This document shows, piece by piece, positions 22,721 through 34,535 of a DNA stretch of 64,000 nt. The notes beneath the pieces are model-generated. The model saw only the letters and a list, made by a program, of their open reading frames with translations, ran no database searches and was not told the origin of the DNA. The stretch comes from Lantana camara (Eukaryota > Streptophyta > Magnoliopsida > Lamiales > Verbenaceae), in assembly GCA_037501455.1 (NCBI GenBank), contig CM074865.1:6893001-6957000 (forward strand), written 5' to 3'. The position numbers and the translations under genes are program-made. Every line of letters begins with the position of its first letter. Positions within the stretch are counted from its first letter, which is position 1.

Positions 22721-25700
22721 TGTAACATCCCGATCGTTCGGATTTCCAGGTACGCCGTAACGAGAGAGTTTTATACGTTTTAAATTATTTAATTACGTAT
22801 TTGAATGTTATTTTAATGCTTTTATGATTATTGGAATTTATATGAAATTAATTGTTTATATTCATGAACTTTGAATTTTAAACGTTTAAGTTTTGTATGC
22901 TCGTAATTTACTCGTTATGTACCGGAATTCAATTTCGATATGCGTGATATATGTGAGTTATGAGTATGTTTGTATGCTCGTTTTATGTTTTCGGGTTCAT
23001 TTGTCGAGGTTTTAAACCTTAAGTATTTGACGAGGGACATGAGGGCCAAACTAGTTTTAGCGCGCCTCTTGTTCCGGAGGCCATAACTTGAGCTAGGGAA
23101 TTCGGATTCGAATTCCGGAAGATGCGTTGGACTCGTAACGAAGAGATGAAACCAAGGAACCTGATTTGATATTTTTCTAAGCCGATTTGAACCTCCGTTT
23201 TTTGCCCGGAACGAACAGCTTGTGCTAAAGCCACCATCTTTGACTAGTCTTGTACTTGTGGGCCCATTTTAACCATGCTTAAGCTTTAACCCTTGGTTTA
23301 TTTAATCTTTAATCACTCCTCTCTCTTACCTACCTCCCCATTTCGGACCACACACCTAAGAGAGGAGGAAAAGCTGCTGATCGATGGAGAAAAAAAGAAG
23401 AAGAAAGAAGCCTCTCCCATGTCTTGTGATTTTTGAAGCCAATCTTCTCCATACTTCTTCATATCTTAAAGGTAAGTATATTTGTGTATTCTCCTCTCTT
23501 CTATGCTTCATTTGATCCTTGAAATTCATGAAATGCATCAGATTTAATAAGGATTTGGGGACTTGCATGAATAGTTAGGGTTAGAGGTCATTTGTTGCTT
23601 CCTTGCCTTAGCTTGAATTTGTGGCTGATTTGAGGCTTCTTTGGTGATTATATGAACTTCTTTGCTTCCATTCTTGATTCTTACTTCATGTTAGATGTGT
23701 TAGGGTTGTTTTCTCTTTGATAACATGATTGAAAGCTTGAGTTTTTAGCCCTGAAAATGGAATTTCCGAACTGCTGCAGTCTGCTCATTTTCACCCAGCT
23801 GCTGTCATGTTTTTGAGACCAAATGATGGAATTTTTTTACTCCAATTTCGTGTGTTAATGCTTGGTTATGTGTTACACATGTTGCTTTATGAATATGCTC
23901 GGTTTTTCCTTGAAAACCTTGGTTTATATGATGAGTTTTGAGCTTAAAAACTGCTGCAAAAATCTGCTCGCCCGTATGAACTGCTGTCAGGATTTTTGGT
24001 TCGGTTTGATGATCTATTGTGCTTATTTTCGTGTGAAATTGCATGGACATGAAGTATATGAGTTGTTATACATGTTACCTAAGTTTCCTTAAGCTTTTAT
24101 GCCCCTTTTCATCTGTATATATATGAGTTAGAATATGACTTGTTTTCATGCCTTTCTTGCATCAGTTTTGTGTGGCTGTTTTGGGGTGCTAAAGCTGATC
24201 ATATGAACTTATTATGCTCCATTTTGGATACTTAACTGATAGTACATGATGTTTGGATGATTTTCTCTTAAGATCCTTTGATGAAATTATGAGTTCTTGA
24301 GCCCCAAACCTAGGTTAGAAATCTGCTCCCCTGTTTTGGAACTGCTGTGTGAATTTGTGCTTTGTTGCTTGAGTTAATGACAACCAATTCGTGTGAATTT
24401 GCATGGAGATGTGGTATACTAATTGCTTTACATGTTAGCCCTGCTATTGCAAGTTTTTAGATCCATTTTCAGCTCCTAAACCGCAACATGAAGCCTGTTT
24501 GTATGCTATGTGCGAACCGAACTGCTGCTGTGGCATTTTTGCGATTAGTTGGTGGTTCTAATGTGCTCCAATTCGTGTCAATTTGCATATACATGGAGTA
24601 TATTAGTTGCTTAACATGTTAGCATTCTTTCCCCAAACTTTTAACTCCAAACTCAGCCCCTAAGTTGGTGATCATGGCATGAATGCATGGTATGCTCTTC
24701 TTTGTTCGATTTTCGTTGCTTTTATTTGCTTTCTCTTGTCCCGTTTGTGGCCTATATGCAATTTTAGCTTAATGAATTATGTGTTAACTTATGTATTATG
24801 AATTTATAACTTGATTTATGTGCTCGTTTTGAATTATGGCTTCATATGTGAAGTATGCTCCTTTAACGTGCGTTTATGACCTTCTGCCTCGTTTATATGT
24901 CTTGCATGATCAATCGTTGCTCTTTATATGATATGAACGCTTTGATAACATGTTGTATGATATGATATGTGTGTTATATGGAACTTGTGAATTTGTTTAG
25001 TATGATTTATGAGATTTACGATTTAATATGAACTCGTATGCATTATTGGTTAATTTGTTAAGCTTCATAAGCATCACTCGCATTCATATGCATTTGTCGA
25101 GCGTCAATATGGTTCATTTTGAGTCTAAGTTTTCCTCTTACTCTTTGCTTTGCTCTTAGGTTCGTTCCGATGTGAGGAAGTGGTTCGTTCGACTTCTTTT
25201 GGTCCGTTTTGTCCGGTTTGGTCGACAAGGTGAGGTTTTAGGATTTTTGTTTTAGTTAAAGCGACCTACAACCCTATATGCTGGTTTTTAAGCCCGCATG
25301 CGAATATATATACTATAGGTGTATTAAATATGTGTCTTACGATATGTTATGAATTTTGTTAATTCGATTTGATATGAATCCTTCTGAAATTATACGTATG
25401 GGCGTATATAAGCTTAAAATGGTTTTGCAATGAGGCTATGCTCCAAACCGTGTATTTGCAAGCGAACTATGGGTCTCCTTCAGCTTATTATGAATTTGGA
25501 AGACACGGAGAGGTACGTGTATAGCATATGCCGAGTTGCACGGTAAGGTATGTTTCTTATGGTATGTTTCTTAAGTATGAATCTTATGTTTCTAGGTTTC
25601 GCGAGTTAGGTATGTTTCTTATGAATCCTTATGAATCTTATGAATCCCTGGGCCCTGGAGGCGTGGGTAAGGACGCCCGGTGCGGTGTTGGGCCGCCGGG

Positions 25701-26859
25701 TTAAGCCTGTGCACGTGCTCCTTTGAAGTACCTACGCGCGACTCTGAGGGAGATGGAGAAGGCGTGGTGCTTTGAGCCTTCGGCTGAGGCCGGAGAAGGT
25801 ACGTTGTGGGTTCGCAACCCCACGTATATTGAGTTGCACGATGTGGGCCCGTAACCCGCGTGCAGACTTCCGGAGAAAGGTTGGAATACGGGAATATGAA
25901 TCTATGAATTTATGAATCCTATGAATTTTATGAATTTATGCTTCCTTATGAATCTTTTGAGTTTTTGTTTAAGGAGTAAGGTTGGAAACCCGTACTCGCC
26001 GGGTATTTGAATTCTTTTGTTATGTTGATTATGAAACGGGATAGGAGAGTTTGTTTTCAATATGAGATTTTCACGCTGAGTTATGAATCATTATGAATAT
26101 AAGGATCTTTATGAGTTTCTAATTATGAATCTTATGAGTTTCTAAATATGAATCCCTATGAGTTTTAATATGAATCCATATGCGTCTCTGAATCTATGAA
26201 TCCTTACGAGTTTTCAAACTTAAGAAGATATGAATATATGTGTAAATATGAGCTCTTTTTGGAAAATGGTTTTGGTATGCAAAACCCTACTCCCGGTTCA
26301 TAATCTTTCTTTTGATATGTGCTCTGCTCCTTATTATGTATAGTGTGTGTGAGTTCAGCCCCCTCACTCAGTCAGTGGACTGACCCTCGCCCCACCTATG
26401 TTTTCAGTCTGCAGGTTCAGGTTCTTGGAGTTCGAGCTAGGCGGCTTTGTGTCTTGTCTGTTAAGTCCGTGTCTTTTGAGCCTGTATCTATTTGATTAAG
26501 TCGAGAATCTCTGGTCTGCATCCGTTTGTAATTATGTATATAGCATGTTCTGTACAGCATTATGTTTATGCTTTGATTATATGAATTTTCGGGACAGGTT
26601 AGGACAGGGCTTGGATTAGTTGAACCCGTTTCTGTATTTTGTTGATTAAAGTTTTTGTTAGTTCGTATTTCGCATCGCTTCCGCATTCGGTTTTTTTGCA
26701 TATTTGGCTTGTACAGGGTTTAGAAACCGCCTAGCTTAGGTTGGATTTTTCGTTTGTCACCCGTTCGCTGTGACTTGGTGCGTGTGCGGACGTTCCATTT
26801 CGTATCACGTGTCGGGTCATAGTGCGGGGGTGTGGTGCCCCACCGCTTGGGGTGCTACA
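22721..26859 (+). mobile_element. Solo-LTR-like element (4.1 kb) inside gypsy copy 1
   Basis: The 4,139-bp insertion begins TGTAACATCCC and ends GGGTGCTACA, with the 5-bp target duplication TGGCG at 22716-22720 and 26860-26864. Gypsy copy 2 lacks it, so its borders are also defined by the empty site. There is no coding sequence. It contains about 185-bp internal repeats (23760-24650) and many TATGAATC-type repeats (25500-26230). TG/CA ends, a 5-bp duplication and no genes fit a solo LTR of a long-LTR family. The TGTAACA/TGTGACACCCC start resembles Tekay/Del chromoviruses, but that is an inference. A second diverged member lies on the minus strand at 35092-53040. Confidence 0.78.
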
Positions 26860-26982
26860 TGGCGCACTCAGAAGGACGATTGTCCAACACGCCAAGCCCC
26901 ATATGAACGACACGCACGGTGGAATACATTGGAAAAATTCTACAACCCTTATCACTAAGGACTACAGAATTGGGGGGCAAAA

Positions 26983-27805
26983 TGATAGGGTCAAAATACG
27001 CTCGTCCCACGTTTGGACACGTGGCACTTCAAAGATGATGACACCTGTTAAATAATTATGGTGGTCATGCACGAGCGCTAAAACCCTTAAAGTGCCAGTA
27101 TCCTCCAAGATCACGTGCCGTCTCTGTCATCTTTGCACGTGATCATCTTTACCGCTCTCACGAGCGCCATTCACACTGCAGGGCTAACGTTCCCATCAAT
27201 CAAGGAAGCCTACTTCGAGCGCTACACTCCCTCAGGGAGGCTTCCACTCCAACACGAGCCCTGGCCTTCATCCCCCAGCGGATTCTTGGGCGTCCAAGGC
27301 TCTCGGTTGTCACGAGCGCGCTCTTAAGCCCTCGTCACCAACCTCCCAAACGGCTCTCTGACACATGGTACATGCCCGCGCACCTGCCACTGTTGCCAAC
27401 ACTAACTCTCAGCAGCTTTTGCAGAAGATTCCTCCTAGGTTTCTCTCTCACAGTGCCACGTGTTAGGGCAACATTCGGCCAGGACCACATGTGGCAAATG
27501 ACCAAAGGGTCCCGGACCAACCCTCAACTATAAATAAACAGAGTCATCTCCTTCACTGTAAGCAACTTCCTCCATTGCAACTCTGTACTCATCGTTTTAC
27601 CTCTTTCAGATCTTCATCTGACTTGAGCGTCGGAGAGCCAAACTGGGAATCACCCCCAGTTCCCCCAGCTTGGCCTTCTGACTTTTCTGTGTGTTTGTCC
27701 TGGCAAGTAGAACCTCCATCTTTTCCGGCGACTTTCCGGCGGTTTCCCCACTCAAACAAATTCTAAAGTGATCGGATCCTGATCCACCCCTTTTGGAACC
27801 CATCA
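26983..27805 (+). repeat. Gypsy copy 1, 3' LTR
   Basis: A direct repeat of 11212-12034 with about 11 differences by eye. It is preceded by the polypurine tract TTGGGGGGCAAAA and followed by the CTACC duplication. Confidence 0.93.
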
Positions 27806-27810
27806 CTACC

Positions 27811-27968
27811 TTCCTGGAGTTACAAATCAAATTATATAAAAAAAAAATCGGGGTATTTTTGTAATAAAATAACGGAACTCTAATAGGCGTTGGAAACCAC
27901 AAACGATCCTCAAAAATTAAGGACTAAAATATAATTTTTCGATTTAAATAGATTATATTATAATTAGG
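27811..27968. mobile_element. Right half of the MITE split by gypsy copy 1
   Basis: The sequence ...GGACTAAAATATAATTTTTCGATTTAAATAGATTATATTATAATTAGGC is the inverted partner of 10990-11060. With the gypsy element removed, the two halves make a foldback element of about 380 bp. Confidence 0.68.
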
Positions 27969-28259
27969 CAGATAGTGAAATATATATAGGTTTCGCGTGA
28001 TGTTGTCCTATATTGGCTAAATCAGAACAAATATATTTAGGGACGGAGACAGAAATTTGTCTCGATTGGAATAATTAATTTTGAGAAAAAAATATACTTT
28101 ATAACAAATTTAGCTTAACAAATATTTAAAGGGCTCCAATCCATCATTTTCATTTAATTTGGTGAAATGTATATGTAAATGGTATTGTACAAAACTCACA
28201 TATTTCAATTAAACAGCCACCGTCAACTAAAAGAATTAAATGTATTAATTATTTTGTCT

Positions 28260-28864
28260 TGACTCCTTTAGGGTTTTCTCTCTTTTCTCCTTTCTCTCTA
28301 TGAGTCGTCTCTTCTTCCCAAATATCATTCAAATTTAGATTTTTGTTTTTAATTCCAACGAGATTCAGATCTCTTTTGAGATCTGGATCTCTTAATCTGT
28401 GTTTTTTCGTTTATTTCTCTGTTTTTTAGTTGTCCCTCTCGTATGAGAGTAGTTTTTTCTCTCGTATGAGAGCTGTTTTTACTTTCTTCTTCTTTTTTAT
28501 TATCGGGTGGTCCTCTTTTGTCACTTATAGTTGATTGATTTTACTTCAAGATCAAATCAAATAGAGACAAACCTGATGATCATGAGACGATCTATATGAC
28601 TGGAACTGCAAGCGCTGAAAATCTGGTGATGGTATTCTTTGTTGGTTATATTCTCACATTCTTTATCAGTATTAGTTCTAATTTTGAGAATGATAGCTTA
28701 TATTCTATTAAACGTGGAGCAAGTATGATTGTCCACAAATTTGTTAGAATTGCGGACTTGAACCTGCGTTACTTTTTTTATTGTTCCTTTGTAAGTTTTA
28801 ATTCCGGTTGATTTAGTAAATTTCTCCTATGGGGTTTGCGTTTCAAAAAAAAAAAAAAAAAAAA
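28260..28864 (+). mobile_element. Possible poly-A-tailed non-LTR fragment
   Basis: A T/C-rich stretch followed by mixed sequence ends in an A-run at about 28847-28864. This looks like a 5'-truncated LINE or retrocopy on the plus strand. No long reading frame or reverse transcriptase motif is present, and I could not find flanking duplications. The rest of 27969-29301 is AT-rich with nothing else supported. Confidence 0.35.
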
Positions 28865-31259
28865 GATTGTGTTATGGGCGACAACATATAAACTCTTTTT
28901 TCTCGTCAAATATATATTGTATTTGGTCCCCCTTTTTTTCTCCATTACTAAAATATATTTCTTTTTTGATTCATACTAAAATATATTTCAACTACTATTA
29001 TATAAGTCTCTAATGCATGATCCCTTTAAAAATATTATTTTATCATATGTCACGTCATATCATACACTATATGTCAAACACATATCACGTGAAAAATCCA
29101 AAAAATAAAAATTTATCTTGATCTACCCATATCATATCACGTTCATATCATTTTTATTCATTTAGACATCATAGATACAACAAAAGCATATTAAACCAGT
29201 AACAAAAATGATTACAATATTACAACACCATATTACAACACCAGAAACCAGCAAGCCACAACAGATCATAAACACAAACGTGTGTAAAAAACAACAGAAT
29301 CTTACGACTTTGATGGGTTGCCAGCAATGTCGATAACAAAACGAAACCTAACATCATTTTTTGCAAGTCGATCGAGGGCTTCATTAATCTGGTTTGTGCC
29401 AACGACTTCAATAGCGCATGTAATGTTGTGTTTGCCGCAAAAATCCATCATGTCCTGAGTCTCCTTGATGCTTCCTAGTATGTTCCCCTTCACACTTCTC
29501 TTTCCTTTTTTATTTAATTATTTCACATTTTTTTTAAAAAAAAGTTGATTAATTTTCGGACTTAAAATTGACAAATAAATAATGCAATTAACAATGTGCA
29601 TTGTAGTAATTATAAATTAGTTCAGTCGGGCGTACTCAATGCTTGTGCTAAATTAATTCATATTATATATACCCTTAAATTTCGACTATGTACTGTAAGA
29701 TCATAAATAATTTTAGATGTTTTTTAGAGAAGATTCTTTTGTATTTGATAAATGTAAGATACGTGAAACGTAAAATATTTTGAAAGAGGAAATTATGCTA
29801 CTGAAAATTTATTATAAGAGGGTAATATTAGTTCCGGTTAATTACAATTTTGGTATGTAACTATTAATTGTAGCAATTTAATTCCCAGCCTTTCTGGATA
29901 TCACGGTCAAATCCTGTACTAAAAAATATTTACGATCTTGAAAATTTTAAATTGATAGTGAGGAAAAGAAAAACCAAATAATAGGGGGAACTATGAGATG
30001 TGTATTATCAGTATACAATAAGAATGTATATCTAATATAAATAATTGAAAGGTACCTTTATTATATTTATTCTTCTATGATTATATAATTCTCTGTAAAT
30101 TAGTTAAACAAGTCAAATATGCAAAACACCGTCATTTTTTTTTCCATTTTGTATCGTATCAGAGACTCGTGTCGAACACCATAATCAATACTTCTCATGT
30201 TTAAAGCTTAAAAAAGAAAAAAATCGTATCGTTGTATTTATATTATCATGTTCGTATACCCATGCACAACTTACCAAAGATCAAGGGGAAAGATGGGAGT
30301 TCCATGGGCCTATCTGGTGCACCCACAACCGCCAAAGTCCCATTTATTTACAGCAACTCCAAGATAGGCCCAAGTGAGTGATGGGCCGACACCGTATCTA
30401 AAATAAAGTCCAGACTCCGTTTCTTCAGCTATCAAAAAGCATCGTTGTAATTATATCATCGGGCATGTTATAAAATTTTAATCCAAACCGATTCGATCGA
30501 ATCCAAGTATTAAATTAATTATTGATTGTTTATTTTCTCTAAATTTTCTGCTAATCACACAAAAAGCATAAAAAAATTCGTTATGTTATTACACAAATTT
30601 GATCGAATTAAATTCGAATAAGAATTATCCACTGTTTGCCAAGTTCCCAAGAGTAAAAAAATATTATTTATAGAAGAAACCCTATAATTTTTCAAAAATT
30701 ATAATCCGAATTCAGTTTGAGCATATACTTACTATTTGATCGACCATTTTTCCTAAAATTTACAACAAACACTCATTAAGCGTAAAACACTCGGGAATTT
30801 TTAAAATAAAACAAGATCATCAACTCCATTCAAGGGTCACAACCACAAAAACCGGTACAATAACAACGAACAAACCTGCATTTGTTCTGCGTTGGTGCTT
30901 ACGACGAAGTCATCGGCGCCCAACCTCTCCTTAGCTTCCTTCTCCTTAGACGGAGATGTGCTGATTACAGGACATGGTGCCCAAATGCCTTGCCAAATTT
31001 GACAGCAACATGGCCTAAACCTCCAAGAGTAGGCCTGTCAATGGGTGGGACCAAGACCAACTATTCCTATTCTTTTCCCCTCTGTTTCAAACAATTTCTC
31101 ATCTTTCATGGGAGCGTATACCGTGATCCCCGCACATAACAGGGGAGCTGCCGCATCCATCGGCAAGCTTTTGGGCAAGCGCACAACATACCTTCGTGTA
31201 ATTACGTAAAAGTTAGACCGTCTATAGCTTCCAGCTTATTTCTATTTAAAACAAACACA

Positions 31260-31527
31260 CAGTGGTAGAGCCAGAAATTTTATTCAGGGGTCGATTAAAG
31301 CATATTAATACTAAAGAAAAATCCCATAAAATTTTCTTTAGGTATCTCAATTATTGATAATTACTATATTGACCCTCACTAGTATTAATTTTAACTTTGG
31401 TGGGGAGGGGGGATCAATAATGAAAAATTCCATAAAATCACATATACATATACCTATATAATAAAAAATAAATAAAAATTGAAGGGGGTCAATTGTACCC
31501 CCTCAACTCAATGTGGCTCCGGCACTG
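31260..31527. mobile_element. hAT-type MITE in CAD pseudogene intron 2
   Basis: A 268-bp element with inverted ends: CAGTGGTAGAGCCAG on the left, ...TGGCTCCGGCACTG on the right. It is flanked by a perfect 8-bp duplication CAAACACA at 31252-31259 and 31528-31535. The GAGCCA-type ends and 8-bp duplication fit hAT transposition. Confidence 0.87.
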
Positions 31528-32117
31528 CAAACACAGCATGATGTTTCAAACACTTCTCAATTGAGTTCGTTACTAGAGTTTATAACAAAATAGTTCCGAA
31601 TACCTGTGATCTGCTAGGATGAATTCCGAATAGCCTCCATAAGTAATGCTACCATCCCAAAATATGCCATTATGTGTCAATACAATCTCCTCGCAATAGT
31701 TTTCTTGTCCATCTTTGCAAAGATCACACTTCAAACACGATGCTGCTAAGTCTCCAAACCCTGCTCTATCACCCACCTTAAAGTTCTTCACATTGCTGCC
31801 CACCTTGGTTATAATCCCAGTAATCTCATGCCTGCAACTAACAATAATAATAAATCACTTTTACTATGTTTCCAAGCTTATAAACTCCCATAAATTTAAT
31901 TTCAAATCTCTCAAGAGAAACGGAATCAAATACGTCAGAACCAACTTCGAATTTGTGGGACCTCGGTAATAATCCTACTGTCTCCTTAATTAACAACTAG
32001 ATATGTCGTAAAAAAGGACACAAATATACTACAAAACTAGTCGATCCAATCCAAGTATTTTATCTAAAAGACAATAAAACACACATTAATCAAAGACTAC
32101 ATTTTTATTAAATAAAA

Positions 32118-32450
32118 TCGGGGAAATGTGCGAAAAATCACCAAATGGGGACTCAAATTTGCTTTTGTTCCCCATTTTTAAAAAAATTTGCGTTTGCTTC
32201 CTAGATGAGAGGCAAACTTTTCATTTACTCCCCATTTTTTGTAAACGTGGTATAAAAACTCAAGGATCACGTAACTAAATCCCCAAATGTTGTATAACAT
32301 CATATTGCGGAAAATATACAACATTTGGGGATTTAGTTACGTAATCCTTGAGTTTTTATACCACGTTTGTAAAAAATGGGGAGTAAACGAAAAGTTTGCC
32401 ACTCATTTGGGGAGCAAACGCAAATTTTTTTGAAAATAGGGAGTAAACAA
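32118..32450. mobile_element. Foldback MITE in CAD pseudogene intron 1
   Basis: The left arm (about 32170-32297) and right arm (about 32310-32448) are near-perfect inverted repeats. They share ACTCCCCATTTTTT, AACGTGGTATAAAAACTCAA and TAACTAAATCCCCAAATGTT. It lies just beside the site that holds a different MITE in the first CAD copy. The exact ends are uncertain. Confidence 0.7.
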
Positions 32451-32687
32451 TTAATATAAATTAAACTATATTAATTACCCGGGAACAGCAGGGTACATGG
32501 TAATGCCCCGGTCGTTCTTGACAAAGTGGAGATCAGTGTGGCAAATTCCACAGTAAAGGATCTTGATGGTGACGTCATTCTCACCATTTTCTCTCCTCTT
32601 GAAGGTGTAGGGGCTGATCTTGGCCGTCGGATCATGGGCGGCCCAGCCCAAAACTGTCATCGTGTGGTTGGGAGTTGTCTCAGCCAT

Positions 32688-32960
32688 TGGAGATGGAGAA
32701 GACGACTGTGGAGATTAATGAAGCTGTATTAGTGCTTAATGATGCAGGATTAGTAGAAGATCCAGAAAGGTTCATACATATATATATATATAGGACAAAA
32801 TAATTGTTGGTATATTATATGATTATAGATTCCAACGTTTAACTTTTACATCAAAAACATGTTATCCTGACTAATTATTAGAGAAAAAAAGTTTAACTAA
32901 GTAAAATCGTAATTTTACTCGATGTGGGAGTCTCGTTAAAAGCTCCACGTTCCTCCTGAC
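32688..32960. promoter_or_regulatory. Upstream region of the CAD pseudogene
   Basis: The first ~75 bp match the region upstream of the first CAD copy. A TATA-like (TA)n run lies at about 32777-32793. Beyond that, nothing is recognised. Confidence 0.4.
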
Positions 32961-34527
32961 TAGGGGTGTATATTCGGTATTTATTGAACCGACCGAATCG
33001 AAATTTCGATACGCCGAAATGGCGTACCAAATATCGACTCGAATTTTTCGGTTCGATATGTTTTTATCGAAATTATTTCGGCACAATTCGATATAAGATG
33101 GAAATACAGAATTTTTAAAAAAAAATAAATTTAAGATATTATTATAGAAACTTGAAATTCAACCAACCATTCCAATTTGGATTTGTAAATCTTAGAAAGT
33201 GATTACATAAAGTGTAGTGCTGACCTCTCTCACATATAACATAAATTGTGGGCATATGTTTTTTTGGCTATATATATTGTAGACGAATTATTTTCGTCAA
33301 ATTAAAATGTGACATGTGTAAATTAAATATTAATTATCAAACATAATTCCTTCTATTTTATATTTTTTGGATAAATATTAAATCAATATCCATAAAATAT
33401 TTAAATAGATTGACTTAATTGATAATTTTAATATTTATCTTGTCATCAAATCAAGCATCGACATGTGTCAAAGTTGAAGTATTCCGACGAATCAAATCAA
33501 GTCTTGCAGCTCAATTGGTTATGACCAATTAAATGACGACATGTGGCATGTCTCAACGCGTGGACCAATCAAGTCAAAGCTTATGTCATTTATTTATTTT
33601 CTTTAATATAAATTCATATTAAAGGGATAAATAAATAAATACATTTGATATTATCCTTTAATAAATAAATGAAGAGATAATTATCAAAATATTCAACCCT
33701 ACACCTATAAATAGAGGTCATGGGTAACACTTTAAGGATGGACATCATCATCAACGGACTTCAAGGCTTCGACTTCGACATTAACTTCGACACGGACATC
33801 GACACATCGACATAGAGCAAGGAAGAAGAGAGCGACATCAAAGAGGTCTTCACGCCGTCAAGTCTACATACGTGCGCGAGTATTCTTCACGTCATCAAGT
33901 CTTCTTCTTGTCGTCTTCAAGTCTTCTAGATATTCAAGCCCGCTGCTACACGAAACTACAACCTTTGAAGGTTCTACGGTCTCATCAAAGCTGCAGGTAA
34001 ATCGCGTGGTTTTCTCCGTCAAAATCGGCCAAAATCGCGCCTAAGTGTTCGGGAATAAGCTTCATGCCCTCAAATACAAAATTGAAGAGAAGAATCAGAG
34101 GAATAGACTTCATAGGATTTATTCCTTCAAATTCTTTAATTTCTTTAAATTTCATATATTTCTTGTTCATATATTTTGTCTTGTAATTTATTTTGCAGAC
34201 AATAAAAAATTTGTTGTGAACATATATAATATAAAATTGTATTTTTCTTTTCAAGTGTTAAAAAGTCTTAGTTAAAATTTATAAAAATGAAGGAATTAAG
34301 AGGAAAAATATAATTTTTTTTGGTGAGAAAAAATATAAAATATTGTATATATAAATTATAATAATAAAATTATATATATATATATATAAAATTTGGTATT
34401 TCGTTCGGTTCGATATACCGCACCTAAAAACCGATACTGAACTGAATACCAGATTTTTGAAAAGACATGTACCAAATTTTTGGTTTCGGTCGATTCGATC
34501 AATGTTACCAAAGTCTGCACACCCCTA
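32961..34527. mobile_element. hAT-like non-autonomous element
   Basis: The ends are TAGGGGTGTATATTCGG on the left and ...TGCACACCCCTA on the right. They are flanked by the 8-bp near-duplication CTCCTGAC (32953-32960) / CTCTTGAC (34528-34535). Subterminal sequence is also inverted (CGGTTCGATATG... / ...GGTTCGATATACCG). No transposase is present. A probable solo LTR was inserted within it. Confidence 0.75.
33278..34222 (+). mobile_element. Probable solo LTR inside the hAT-like element
   Basis: The 945-bp sequence starts TGTAGACGAATT, ends TTGTTGTGAACA, and is flanked by TATAT on both sides (33273-33277 and 34223-34227). A TATA box (CTATAAATAGAGG) lies near 33705. There is no coding capacity. 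The AT-only duplication is weak evidence by itself. Confidence 0.55.
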
Positions 34528-34535
34528 CTCTTGAC

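Larger units (their letters stand above)
11212..27805 (+). mobile_element. Tat-type Ty3/gypsy retrotransposon, copy 1 (decayed)
   Basis: A complete 16,594-bp element between 823-bp LTRs. The perfect 5-bp target duplication CTACC lies at 11207-11211 and 27806-27810. The primer-binding site TGGCGCCGTCTGTGGG follows the 5' LTR and a polypurine tract (TTGGGGGGCAAAA) precedes the 3' LTR. It holds a broken gag-pol (12124-18289), a hairpin repeat region, a broken antisense gene (22206-19300) and an inserted 4.1-kb solo-LTR-like element (22721-26859). The LTRs differ at about 11 positions by eye, near 1.3%, so it is younger than the Copia element. The second RNase H domain and the antisense ORF point to the Tat lineage (Retand/Grande/Ogre group). 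The subfamily is an inference. Confidence 0.93.
29302..32687 (-). pseudogene. CAD: CAD-like alcohol dehydrogenase pseudogene, six exons
   Basis: Exons on the minus strand: 32687-32479 (MAETTPNHTMTVLGW... with catalytic-zinc Cys in YCGICHTDLH), 31831-31604 (GHE zinc His/Glu; structural-zinc cysteines SCLKCDLCKDGQENYC), 31191-30876 (LLCAGITVYAP; Rossmann GIVGLG), 30429-30275 (LDFILDTVSA...; VVGAPDRPMELPSFPLIFG) and 29504-29302 (KRSVKGNILGS...VRFRFVIDIAG, stop at 29302); an additional split is not needed, so five exons are seen. Junctions have GT-AG sites and consistent phases. The family comprises zinc- and NADP(H)-dependent MDR enzymes that reduce cinnamyl or monoterpenoid aldehydes. Exon 3 of this list (31191-30876) has a 28-bp insertion right after GLG containing TGA, plus a 1-bp deletion that restores the frame, and exon 4 has a TAA in LLELL*. 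Intron 1 and intron 2 carry MITEs. Otherwise full length, but it cannot make an enzyme. Confidence 0.88.
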
